From contig CADCWJ010000507.1 in assembly GCA_902806365.1 (NCBI GenBank), positions 1 through 7,148 of the forward strand: a stretch of DNA of 7,148 nt, given 5' to 3'. Positions 1 through 6,427 of the stretch are shown one piece after another (positions within the stretch are counted from its first letter, which is position 1; each line of letters opens with the position of its first letter). Position numbers and translations under genes: made by a program. A model generated the notes under the pieces. That model was not told the DNA's origin. It ran no database searches and saw nothing but the letters and a program-made list of their open reading frames with translations. This DNA is from an uncultured Thermomicrobiales bacterium (GTDB lineage Bacteria > Chloroflexota > Chloroflexia > Thermomicrobiales > UBA6265).

Positions 1-279
1 CCACTGGGCGGCGCCGATGGAGCTCCAGAGATGCCGCCCGATGTCGAAGAAGGTCTCCTGCTCGCGCCGCAGCCACGTCGCCTCCTCGGCGGCGTCGCCG
101 GGTTCGAACGGCCGCAGATAGACGCGCTTGCCAACCATCACCGCGTTCTTCGGCGGGTCGCCGTCGAGCGTGACCTTCGGCGGAACCGGCCGTGGTTGCC
201 CGGTCCCGGTCCGCTCCAGCGCGACCGTATCAGGATCACCGATTCGATCGAGCCAACGTGGGCTCAGATACTGGAACAT
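1..279 (-). CDS. C-terminal half of the second double-GNAT protein, partial and separated from its N-terminal half by an in-frame TAA
   Basis: Below the TAA at 316-318 the same frame stays open for 105 codons to the window edge. Its translation matches the intact paralogue next door: it has a linker with GDPPKNAVMVG, then VYLRPFE, the first strand of a second GNAT domain. The paralogue shares both segments. The frame runs off the left edge before the acetyl-CoA loop, so catalytic competence cannot be judged. If translated separately, the first in-frame ATG is at 279-277; a GTG (141) and an ATG (138) lie at the domain start. No strong Shine-Dalgarno precedes the 279 start, so reinitiation or readthrough would be needed. 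I infer this is the distal part of one ancestral gene with the feature at 316-846. Coding origin is well supported by the paralogue; whether it is expressed is unknown. Confidence 0.6.
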   Translation of the reverse strand, partial: MFQYLSPRWLDRIGDPDTVALERTGTGQPRPVPPKVTLDGDPPKNAVMVGKRVYLRPFEPGDAAEEATWLRREQETFFDIGRHLWSSIGAAQW

Positions 280-315
280 CAGCCCATCGACCCGCTCGCT
301 GTCGCGCGCGATCTT

Positions 316-846
316 TTACCGGAAGAGGGCGGTCTGCCGCATCCCGATCTCCCCGGCGGCCGCGATCATCGCCGGCTCGTCCGCTGCCTGGTCCATGATC
401 AACATTGGGCGGTTCTGCTCCTCGACGACCCACGGCGCAATGAGCTTCAACGCCTCGGCCTTGAAGGCGAGCCCGCGATCGCCCAGCAGCGGATCGACCG
501 TCAGCGTGAGGCTCACCGCCATACCTCCGGCCCGTCCGACGCGAGCCGAACCGACGACGCGATCGTCCGCCTTGCGCACGATCCCGTACCATGCCGCATT
601 CCGATCCTTGGCCATTTCTTCCTTGATCCAGGTTTCGACCCGCTGCGGCGATTGCGGGTAGCGGACGCCGCGCCAGGACATCCCCAACGGAGCATCGGCG
701 AGCTCGATCCGGCGCAGGTAGATGGTGCCACCGACCAGAAACGTTTGGCCCTGGTGCCCCGTCCCCGGCTCCGGCGCGGCAGACGTTTCGGTCTTGTCCT
801 CAGCCGTGGTGGCGCTGCTCGTGGCACTGCTCCTGGCGCTGCTCAT
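316..846 (-). CDS. N-terminal half of a double-GNAT acetyltransferase, truncated by TAA
   Basis: 176 residues from ATG 846. It aligns along its whole length with the N-terminal half of the upstream neighbour: a low-complexity Ser/Ala/Thr head (1-27), then PGTGHQGQTFLVG (28-39), YLRRIE (43-48) opening a GNAT fold, and a C-terminal GNAT helix-strand segment (about 118-176). The acetyl-CoA loop (R/Q-x-x-G-x-G/A) is not evident; LGDRGLAFKAEAL stands in its place. This half is probably a degenerate GNAT domain, as in the paralogue. The start is chosen because ATG 846 overlaps the neighbour's TGA as ATGA, implying translational coupling; upstream in-frame starts lie inside the neighbour's coding sequence and extend past the paralogue's N terminus. 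The stop falls where the paralogue reads FRDK (here FR-stop-K), so the protein lacks the second, probably catalytic, domain. Confidence 0.75.
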   Translation of the reverse strand: MSSARSSATSSATTAEDKTETSAAPEPGTGHQGQTFLVGGTIYLRRIELADAPLGMSWRGVRYPQSPQRVETWIKEEMAKDRNAAWYGIVRKADDRVVGSARVGRAGGMAVSLTLTVDPLLGDRGLAFKAEALKLIAPWVVEEQNRPMLIMDQAADEPAMIAAAGEIGMRQTALFR

Positions 847-2111
847 GATGCACTCGTTTCGTTGGCGTTGGGACGACTGGCGCGCGGCAGCGCCCGCCAA
901 TCGGCGGCGAGAAGCTCGAAGCAGACGAGGTTGGCGAACCGCCCGTCGCTTGTGTAGTCCCAGTTCAGGCGGCCGACCTCGGTGTAGCCCTGCTTGCGCA
1001 GCGCCGCCGCCGAGCGCGTATTGGGGAAGATCACGAACGACTGGAGCGAGTGGAGCTTCAGCCGGTTGAAGGCGTAGTCGAACAGCAGATGCTTGGCCTC
1101 GGACCCGTAGCCGCCGCCGCGATACTCCGGGCGGTGGATCTCGCTTTCCGACTCGCCGCAGCCGTTGACGAAATCGACCCCGTCGATTCCCACCGCGCCG
1201 ATCAGCTCGTCATTCTCGCGCAGGCAGACCGCGAACCGGATCCACTCCGGCGGGTCATCCTTCTCCAACCCTTCGGTCCAGCTCGCAAAGCCAACGGCGC
1301 TGCGCATGGCCCGGCCATTACTCCAGAACGGCTCCGTCTCCCGGCGCGACCAGAGCGCAACCTCGTCGGCGTCCTTTTTCTCGAATGGCCGGAGGTAGAC
1401 GCGCGATCCGACCATCACCGCGTTCTTCGGCGGATCGCCGTCCAGCTCCACTTTCAGCGGAACGGGGCGAGGATCGCCCGTACCGGACCGTTCGATCGGC
1501 TGATCGTTCGGATCCCCGAGCGTCTTCACCCACAGGGAGTTGAGATACTCGAAGACCAGCTCGTCGGCGCGGCCACCGTGGATCCGGACCTTGTCCCGGA
1601 ACCGCGCGGTCTGGCGGGCACCGGCTGTCTCAAGCGCCGCGATGGCGGCGGTCTGGCTGGAGTTGACCGCCACAACGGCAATCGGCCGGTGCTGCTCGTC
1701 GACGAGCCAGGGCAGCATCAGTGTCAGCGCCTCGGCCAGCCAGCGTTGCCCGGAATCGGCGTAAATCGGGTCGACGTAGGGCTCGAGGAAAACGGACGGA
1801 TCCCAGTAATTGGCCTTGATCGAGCCGACCGGGACATCGTCTCGCTTGCGGATGATCAGGTAGGTCGCGGTGCGCTCTTCCTTGACCATGTCCTCCTTGA
1901 TCCACTTCTCGTAGTACTCGGTGGACTTCGGGAAGACCGTGTTCTTCCAGGATGGCGCGTACGTTGCGTCGGATGGCTCGATCGCCCGAAGGTAGACCTC
2001 GTCGCCGACGAGGAAGGTCTGCCCCTCGTGGCCGGTTCCAGGCGCTGGTTTGTCTACTGACCCGTCGGGCACGGTCGTTGAAGCCTGTTGCTCGCGTTCG
2101 GTGATGGTCAT
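843..2111 (-). CDS. Tandem-domain GNAT family N-acetyltransferase (RimJ/RimL-like C-terminal domain)
   Basis: 422 residues with two GNAT-like halves. Residues 35-195 form a first domain (VGDEVYLRAIEPSDA near 35-49) whose acetyl-CoA loop is degenerate (ADSGQRWLAEAL). Residues 234-405 form a second domain (VGSRVYLRPFEKKDADE) with a clear motif A: RPEYRGGGYGSEA at 327-339, giving R-G-G-G-Y-G for pyrophosphate contact, followed by FPNTRSAAALRKQGYTEVG (362-380), the typical N-x-x-S-x-x-x-x-x-x-x-G-F/Y segment. The family transfers acetyl from acetyl-CoA to an amine; the substrate here is unknown. The second domain resembles the RimJ/RimL (Acetyltransf_3) type. ATG 2111 is chosen over an upstream in-frame start because AGAGG sits 7 bases before it and the paralogue begins at the same place. 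The TGA overlaps the next gene's ATG by four bases, so the two are co-translated. The shared domain openings suggest internal duplication followed by gene duplication. Confidence 0.85.
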   Translation of the reverse strand: MTITEREQQASTTVPDGSVDKPAPGTGHEGQTFLVGDEVYLRAIEPSDATYAPSWKNTVFPKSTEYYEKWIKEDMVKEERTATYLIIRKRDDVPVGSIKANYWDPSVFLEPYVDPIYADSGQRWLAEALTLMLPWLVDEQHRPIAVVAVNSSQTAAIAALETAGARQTARFRDKVRIHGGRADELVFEYLNSLWVKTLGDPNDQPIERSGTGDPRPVPLKVELDGDPPKNAVMVGSRVYLRPFEKKDADEVALWSRRETEPFWSNGRAMRSAVGFASWTEGLEKDDPPEWIRFAVCLRENDELIGAVGIDGVDFVNGCGESESEIHRPEYRGGGYGSEAKHLLFDYAFNRLKLHSLQSFVIFPNTRSAAALRKQGYTEVGRLNWDYTSDGRFANLVCFELLAADWRALPRASRPNANETSAS

Positions 2112-2118
2112 GCAATGT

Positions 2119-2123
2119 CCTCT
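2119..2123 (-). promoter_or_regulatory. Ribosome binding site of the intact double-GNAT gene
   Basis: The minus strand reads AGAGG, then seven bases, then ATG at 2111. This decides the start against the longer frame opening at 2240, which has no homologous counterpart in the paralogue. Confidence 0.6.
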
Positions 2124-2127
2124 ACAG

Positions 2128-2139
2128 GGGCCATGGCCC
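2128..2139. repeat. 12-bp perfect palindrome upstream of the GNAT operon
   Basis: GGGCCATGGCCC is a perfect dyad lying a few bases upstream of the Shine-Dalgarno of the GNAT gene. It could be an operator or part of an mRNA hairpin limiting ribosome access. GC-rich palindromes of this size do arise by chance, so the function is inference. Confidence 0.3.
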
Positions 2140-2191
2140 GATGACGCACCGGGGGTGTGGACGCGGATACCACCAGGAGACGTCCTCGCGG

Positions 2192-2204
2192 TCCCTTGAA
2201 GGGA
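2192..2204. repeat. 13-bp inverted repeat upstream of the GNAT operon
   Basis: TCCCTT-G-AAGGGA is a perfect dyad with a single central base, 81 bases upstream of the GNAT start. Its one-base centre makes it a poor RNA hairpin but a plausible site for a dimeric regulator. No promoter of good consensus was seen next to it, so a role is speculative. Confidence 0.3.
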
Positions 2205-2886
2205 ACGAACGAGGGCGGATCGTTGGACGGCACGGTGCAAGACAACCCGCGTCAGAGCCGGCGGATACGTAGCACGTTTCAGATTGGAAGGCGGTAAAGA
2301 AGTCCGGCGAGACGCCCGTGGCGTCGCTCGGTGCGCTGCCCGTTGCGCTGCCTAAGCAGGCGCTCCGGTTCTCATCCGCACTATCGGGATTGTGCTGATG
2401 TGATCATGCAGGAGCATGTCATCACCCCCTTCTGGACCCGGACCAAACACCCTGGGAAGGAGCGGATCGGAGTCATCCATAGTGACGCGCCGGGGAGGAG
2501 GAACCTGCATCCCGGAGCGGTTGGATACGCTGGACATGGCGGCCGGCTGTACCGAGACCCTATACGAACGGTCCCGGCGGTCGCGCCTCGCCGTGCGGCA
2601 CGTTAGGAACCTCGCCCACTATACACGCCCGGTGAGCGAAAGTCTGCCCCCTCGACGGCGACGGCCTCAACCGGTCAGTCCGCACCTGTTGGAGATGATA
2701 CCGACCTGGGGTGCGGACGGGATTCGTTGCCGGAAAGGATGAGTTGCGGGAAGCGATTCGAGGCACCCGATCGTCCGGGCGCCGCGCTGTCAGCCGTCCA
2801 CCATCCGCGCGTTCGCGGCCGACGCCGCAGAGGTGCGGCGCAGGGGCCACCCGGCTGCCGGTGAGCGCGTACCGGGCGTCGTGCGG

Positions 2887-2927
2887 CCGGTCCACCCTGG
2901 GATGCACGGCCACGGCCTGTGGACCGG
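2887..2927 (-). terminator. Terminator-like hairpin directly after the RidA-like gene
   Basis: CCGGTCCAC and GTGGACCGG form a perfect 9-bp stem around a 23-base loop. The stem begins at the base after the RidA-like stop codon. That position fits a 3' end element. There is no U-tract on the minus strand after it, so it may be a non-canonical terminator or an mRNA 3'-stabilising hairpin. Confidence 0.45.
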
Positions 2928-3326
2928 TCAATCCACGACTGCCGTCACCTCGACCTCGACGAGCACATCCGGCTCGAGCAGCGAGGCGACGCCGATGAGC
3001 GTCGCCGGGGCGACCTGCAGTTCCTCGGCAACCTCCCCGATGCCGGCGAGGAGATCGGCCATCTTCTCGGGCTTCCAGTCGACCACATAGACGGTCAATC
3101 GGACGACGTCTCTGAACGTCGCGTCGACGACCGCGAGCGCAATGCCGACATTGCGGAACGCTTGTGCCACCTGGCCCGCCAGGTCACCCGGCGCGACGGG
3201 TTGACCGTCCGCGTCACGAGCGATCTGGCCCGCAATGTGCATGTGGCGGGTTCCCGTGGCAATCGCCACCTGGCGGTACGCGTCGGTCTTCCAGAGTCCG
3301 TCGGGGTTCAGCAGGGTTACGGGCAC
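2928..3326 (-). CDS. RidA family protein (YjgF/YER057c/UK114) without the catalytic arginine
   Basis: 132 residues, the family's usual size, with a RidA-like course: HIAGQIARDADGQPV (30-44), a helix with AGQVAQAFRNVGIAL (50-64), VVRLTVYVVD (74-83) and a final strand VLVEVEVTAVVD (121-132). RidA proteins are trimeric; the founding members hydrolyse reactive enamines and imines released by pyridoxal-phosphate enzymes, using an arginine in a PAR-S-C motif (Arg105 in E. coli). Here the aligned segment is PATLIGVA with Thr109 at that place, so imine deamination by the standard mechanism is unlikely. It better fits the Rid subgroups that lack this arginine, whose roles are less defined. The start is GTG at 3326, preceded by GGAGG with 6-base spacing. 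The PBP gene ends 92 bases upstream with no clear terminator between, so readthrough transcription is possible. A hairpin follows the stop. Confidence 0.88.
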   Translation of the reverse strand: MPVTLLNPDGLWKTDAYRQVAIATGTRHMHIAGQIARDADGQPVAPGDLAGQVAQAFRNVGIALAVVDATFRDVVRLTVYVVDWKPEKMADLLAGIGEVAEELQVAPATLIGVASLLEPDVLVEVEVTAVVD

Positions 3327-3418
3327 GGGTACCCTCCGGCCGGTGTGGTCGAGTGCAAGGGTCAGAAGACGTTGTTCGTTTCGCGCTGACGGATAGAGAT
3401 CAACGCGGCTTCACACGC

Positions 3419-5758
3419 TCACTCGGCAACGACACCGGTGTCCTTGAGCCAGTTGTAGATCTGACGGGTGGCGGGTGCGGCATACGACACCCCCTCGCCG
3501 ATATTCTCGACGAGGATGACCGAGGTCACCGTCGCCGTCCCGCCCTCTGTCGGGCCACCGTAGGCGGCGAACCATGAATGTGGCTTGCCGGATGTGTCGA
3601 TCGTGTTCTGCGCGGTTCCCGTCTTGCCCGAGATTGGCCAGGCAAAGTCCCCGAACACCTTGGCGGAGCCGACGCCGTCCGCGTTGCTGGTCTGGTCCCG
3701 GAGCGCACTCTGGAGCTCGCCGACCTGGACGGCGGTAAGTGGCAGCTTGCCTTTCTCCACTCGCTTGCCGACCTGGACCGGGTCGGTGCCAGGCACCGCC
3801 GTCTTGTCGACGATGTACGGCTGGAGAAGGGTACCCCCGTTGGCGATTGCGGCGTAGGCGTTCGCCATCTGCAATGGCGTGGCCTCCATGTATCCCTGCC
3901 CGATCGACAGGTTCACGGCATCACCCGTTGCCCAGCCATCACCGACGACTTCCTGTTTCCAGGCTGGATCGGGAATCGTCCCGGCAATCTCCGGAAAGTA
4001 GGGAATCCCGGTTGGGGCACCGAGTCCGAACGCTTTCGCCATGTCCGGAAGCGCATTTGGATCGTGATCGTCGAGTGCCTTGCCGAGCTGGTAGAAGACC
4101 GTGTTGCAGGAACGGACGAGTCCGGAATGCAGGGTCAGCGGGCCCTGGGCGCTCAGGCCGTTCTCCACGACCCAGTCGTCCCACTGCTGCGACCCGATCG
4201 AGAACGATGCCGGGCAATCGATCGGGGTTTCGCCGGTGTAGTTGAGGTAGCGCATCGCGGCGGCGGTCGTGATCGCCTTGAAGATCGACCCGGTCGGATA
4301 CCGTTCGTAGGTCGCCCGGTTCGTCTGGGGCCGGAGCAGCGGGTCATTGATCGCGGCTCGCTCATCGGCGGCGTACGTATTCTGGACCGCGTCGTTGGGA
4401 TCGAACGATGGATGGCTGACCATCGCCAGAACGCCCCCGGTGCGCGGATCGAGGAACACCGCCGCGCTGCGCTGGCCGGATTTGCCATCCGCCGCGACCT
4501 GCGCCGTCAGCGCCGCATCGACCTGCCGCTGGACCTCGAGATCGACCGTCAGGTAAATGTCCTGCGCCAGGGTACCCGGGCTCTCCCGGATCACCTCACG
4601 CTTGGCGCGGGTCTCGCACTCGATCACGTTCAGGCTGCCGCCGGGCTTGCCGGCGAGCAACTCGTTGGCGCCGAGCTCCAGCCCGCTCCGGCCCACCATC
4701 TCGTCCGGGCGGACCGACCCGGTGTCGTCGGCCTCCACATCCTCCGCCGTGGCGGGGCTGACCCAGCCCGTGATGTGCGCCGTCAGCGCGCCGTTGGGGT
4801 AATGACGGGTCGTGGCGGGGCGAATCGCGGCGCCCTTGAGCGGGGTGATCTTGTTCATCAGGTCGATCGACGGCTCACCATGGATGTCCTTGATCGGGAT
4901 GAACCAGGCCGGATTCCAGTCCTCGATCGTGATCATCGATTCGATATCGGCGACCGGAATGCCCAGGATCTGGCTGAGCTGCGCGATCGTCCCCGGGCGA
5001 TCCTCGAGATCGCCGGGGATCACGCCCACCCGTGAGACCTTGACATCTTCGGCGAGGACCACGCCGTTGCGATCGAGAATCTTCCCGCGCTGCGGCATCT
5101 TGCCGGCGAAATCGACGCAGCCGGTTGCCCCAAGCTGGCGGAAGATGAGCGACGGCGTCCAATCGATGCGGTACGCGTTGTCCTCCTGGACAAGGGGAAT
5201 CGCGTTGCGCTCGGGTATCTCCCCGACCAGGTTCGAGGTGAGCGTGACATCGACCGGGATCTGGCCGTCGAGACTGAGCTCACCGGCAATCCTGGACGAA
5301 ACCGAGACGAGGCCCGCTTCCTCGGCGATCTCCGCATAGCGGGCTGTAAAGGCGTCCCGGCTCGTCCCGGCCTGGACCCGTTTCGACGTCATGTCATACA
5401 TCGCGTTGTAATCGCCGGCCGACCAGAGCGCGAGCCAGTTCTCCACCGCGCGCCGGGGCGCCTGGGTGTCGACGGCAGTCGCGGTCGGGACCGGGGTTTC
5501 GGTCGGTGGCGCGGTGGGGGCGACCGTCGCGATCGGATTCAGCGCCAGCTCGCCGCCTGCTTCCGGGGGATTGGGCCGCGAGAGCTGCCCCAGCGAGGAC
5601 GCATCCCCGGGCTCGTTCCCGATCGCATCGACGACGAGCAACCCGGTCACGCCAGCGATCGCCGCGACGATGAGCAGGGCGAACAGCCATGGCCAGCGCG
5701 CGGCTCCGCGGCGCGGCGCGGCGTAGGGGGAGCCGTATGGGTTGGAGGTGTGCGCCAT
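3419..5758 (-). CDS. Class B penicillin-binding protein (peptidoglycan D,D-transpeptidase) with NTF2-like N-terminal domain
   Basis: 779 residues. A basic cytoplasmic head is followed by one membrane span (about 22-45), then a Pro/Thr-rich linker (73-100), an NTF2-like/MecA_N-type domain (about 101-205), the dimerisation domain opening with QRGKILDRNGVVLAE (223-237), and the transpeptidase domain (about 400-775). All three active-site motifs are present: S491-I-F-K494 with the acyl-enzyme serine, S550-C-N552, and K712-T-G714. It should cross-link peptidoglycan outside the membrane and be a beta-lactam target. The architecture resembles PBP2a/MecA-type and actinobacterial class B PBPs; there are no PASTA repeats and no glycosyltransferase domain. 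ATG 5758 is chosen because AAGGA lies 9 bases upstream; a GTG at 5800 has no ribosome site. There is no adjacent rodA/ftsW or mre cluster, so it may be an accessory rather than the divisome or elongasome PBP. Confidence 0.93.
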   Translation of the reverse strand: MAHTSNPYGSPYAAPRRGAARWPWLFALLIVAAIAGVTGLLVVDAIGNEPGDASSLGQLSRPNPPEAGGELALNPIATVAPTAPPTETPVPTATAVDTQAPRRAVENWLALWSAGDYNAMYDMTSKRVQAGTSRDAFTARYAEIAEEAGLVSVSSRIAGELSLDGQIPVDVTLTSNLVGEIPERNAIPLVQEDNAYRIDWTPSLIFRQLGATGCVDFAGKMPQRGKILDRNGVVLAEDVKVSRVGVIPGDLEDRPGTIAQLSQILGIPVADIESMITIEDWNPAWFIPIKDIHGEPSIDLMNKITPLKGAAIRPATTRHYPNGALTAHITGWVSPATAEDVEADDTGSVRPDEMVGRSGLELGANELLAGKPGGSLNVIECETRAKREVIRESPGTLAQDIYLTVDLEVQRQVDAALTAQVAADGKSGQRSAAVFLDPRTGGVLAMVSHPSFDPNDAVQNTYAADERAAINDPLLRPQTNRATYERYPTGSIFKAITTAAAMRYLNYTGETPIDCPASFSIGSQQWDDWVVENGLSAQGPLTLHSGLVRSCNTVFYQLGKALDDHDPNALPDMAKAFGLGAPTGIPYFPEIAGTIPDPAWKQEVVGDGWATGDAVNLSIGQGYMEATPLQMANAYAAIANGGTLLQPYIVDKTAVPGTDPVQVGKRVEKGKLPLTAVQVGELQSALRDQTSNADGVGSAKVFGDFAWPISGKTGTAQNTIDTSGKPHSWFAAYGGPTEGGTATVTSVILVENIGEGVSYAAPATRQIYNWLKDTGVVAE

Positions 5759-6040
5759 CCGGTAACGTCCTTCTGGAAAGGTGAGGTCAATGAGCGTCAC
5801 GGCGAGTGGGGGCCGGACACGATTGGGAGGCGGTTACCGGAGGCGACGGCGGGATCACCCGCGGCGGCGAGCACGGCCTCTCGCATCGTCAGCGTATGGA
5901 AATGCTAGCACGCGCGAGTTCGCATCGTCGCGGCAACGCCCGCTTCCGAACGGTATGTCAACGAATTCGGCGGCGATCGGGTGCCTGCCGGCGGCCGTTT
6001 GGCACCGGCCCGAATGCATGGAACTCCCTCCGGATATGCA

Positions 6041-6071
6041 ACGGACCCGACCTTGGGGGAGTCGGGTCCGT
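6041..6071 (-). terminator. Perfect 11-bp hairpin, terminator-like
   Basis: ACGGACCCGAC and GTCGGGTCCGT pair perfectly around a 9-base loop that reads TCCCCCAAG on the minus strand. It is the strongest hairpin in the window. No T-run follows on either strand, so intrinsic termination is uncertain. It lies about 280 bases upstream of the PBP start and could end a leader transcript or a small RNA. The strand is assigned from the surrounding genes. Confidence 0.45.
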
Positions 6072-6086
6072 GCGGGGAATGGGAGG

Positions 6087-6112
6087 GGTGAGGCATGGTG
6101 AAGTGCCTCACC
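6087..6112 (-). repeat. Perfect 9-bp hairpin next to the 6041-6071 hairpin
   Basis: GGTGAGGCA and TGCCTCACC form a perfect 9-bp stem with an 8-base loop. On the minus strand it is followed, after a 15-base pyrimidine-rich spacer, by the 11-bp hairpin. The pair could be a double terminator or the 3' portion of a structured RNA. Confidence 0.4.
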
Positions 6113-6356
6113 GGGGTGTTGGGAAGTCAAGAACGGCAACAGGCGTTGCCTCCTTGTACCGTAATCTACGCCGGGCCGCCGGAAATGGATTTCCCGGTTC
6201 ACACCAGACTCCGGGGCCCGCCGCGAGCGAGATCGCACTGGTGACCCGCTCACCGACGATCGGTCCACCGGCCTTGAACCCGACGTCCTCGCGATTGCTC
6301 GATATCCTTGCGGAGCCGTTGGTCACCCCGGTATCGAACGGCGGGATTCCGTGGGC

Positions 6357-6380
6357 GTTGTGCTCCGCATCGAGCACAAC
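6357..6380 (-). repeat. Perfect 9-bp hairpin in the non-coding region
   Basis: GTTGTGCTC and GAGCACAAC pair perfectly around a 6-base loop (CGCATC on the plus strand, GATGCG on the minus strand). It is separate from any gene I can support. Its position between the nitroreductase and the PBP gene makes it either a 3' element of the first or part of a leader of the second. Confidence 0.4.
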
Positions 6381-6392
6381 CGGTCTCGTCCC

Positions 6393-6427
6393 CATCTCCC
6401 CTGCGCTCCGGGTCCGAGCGGGAGATG
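6393..6427 (-). repeat. Bulged hairpin downstream of the nitroreductase gene
   Basis: CATCTCCC (6393-6400) pairs with GGGAGATG (6420-6427); inside it GCTC (6405-6408) pairs with GAGC (6416-6419), leaving a four-base bulge at 6401-6404 and a 7-base loop at 6409-6415. It begins 76 bases beyond the nitroreductase stop. It could be a transcript end, but no T-run follows. The minus-strand loop GGACCCG can also pair with one arm of the hairpin at 6041-6071. Confidence 0.4.

Larger units (their letters stand above)
2112..2886. other. Long non-coding stretch between the RidA-like gene and the GNAT operon
   Basis: I find no gene I can support here. The short open frames have no recognisable domains, no good ribosome site and composition like chance frames in GC-rich DNA. 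The stretch must hold the GNAT promoter unless transcription enters from the RidA-like gene. A minus-strand TATAGT occurs near 2619-2624, but its upstream partner is poor. Another possible -10, TACGTA near 2265-2270, also lacks a well-spaced -35. A GACGCC-CGT-GGCGTC hairpin at 2311-2325 is followed on the minus strand by a short T-rich run (TTCTTT), resembling a weak terminator or attenuator. None of these is strong. Confidence 0.4.

Noticed and set aside
31..957. Plus-strand open frame of 308 codons opposite the second GNAT copy
   Set aside because: It lies antisense to frames whose products are clearly homologous to each other; its own translation has no recognisable domain. Long antisense frames are common in high-GC DNA.
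1050..2060. Plus-strand open frame of 336 codons opposite the intact GNAT gene
   Set aside because: Antisense shadow of a gene with conserved GNAT motifs; the product looks like a reverse-complement translation (rich in Arg, Asp, Leu) with no domain.
2150..2210. T-box-like word (TGGTGGTATCCGCG) on the minus strand upstream of the GNAT gene
   Set aside because: It differs from the T-box core by an inserted base. I see no stem I, specifier loop or competing terminator, and an acetyltransferase is not a usual T-box target.
2560..2931. Minus-strand frame starting with TTG at the RidA-like stop codon
   Set aside because: Rare start codon, contains the stop-abutting hairpin, and the product is low-complexity Arg/Pro-rich with no domain.
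3578..5035. Plus-strand open frame of 485 codons opposite the PBP gene
   Set aside because: Antisense to a gene with all three PBP active-site motifs; no domain in its own product.
6041..6240. Possible SRP RNA, tmRNA, RNase P RNA or known riboswitch in the hairpin region
   Set aside because: I could not find the conserved cores of these RNAs by eye; a covariance search would be decisive.
2179..6293. 12-base identity (GACGTCCTCGCG) between the two non-coding regions at 2179-2190 and 6282-6293
   Set aside because: About one such match is expected by chance in a window of this size, and the flanks do not align.
6108..6395. Minus-strand 95-residue frame in the structured region
   Set aside because: It contains the 6357-6380 hairpin and ends inside the stem of another, lacks a clear ribosome site, and resembles no family I know. 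It was kept only as a comment because orientation and composition do not exclude it.
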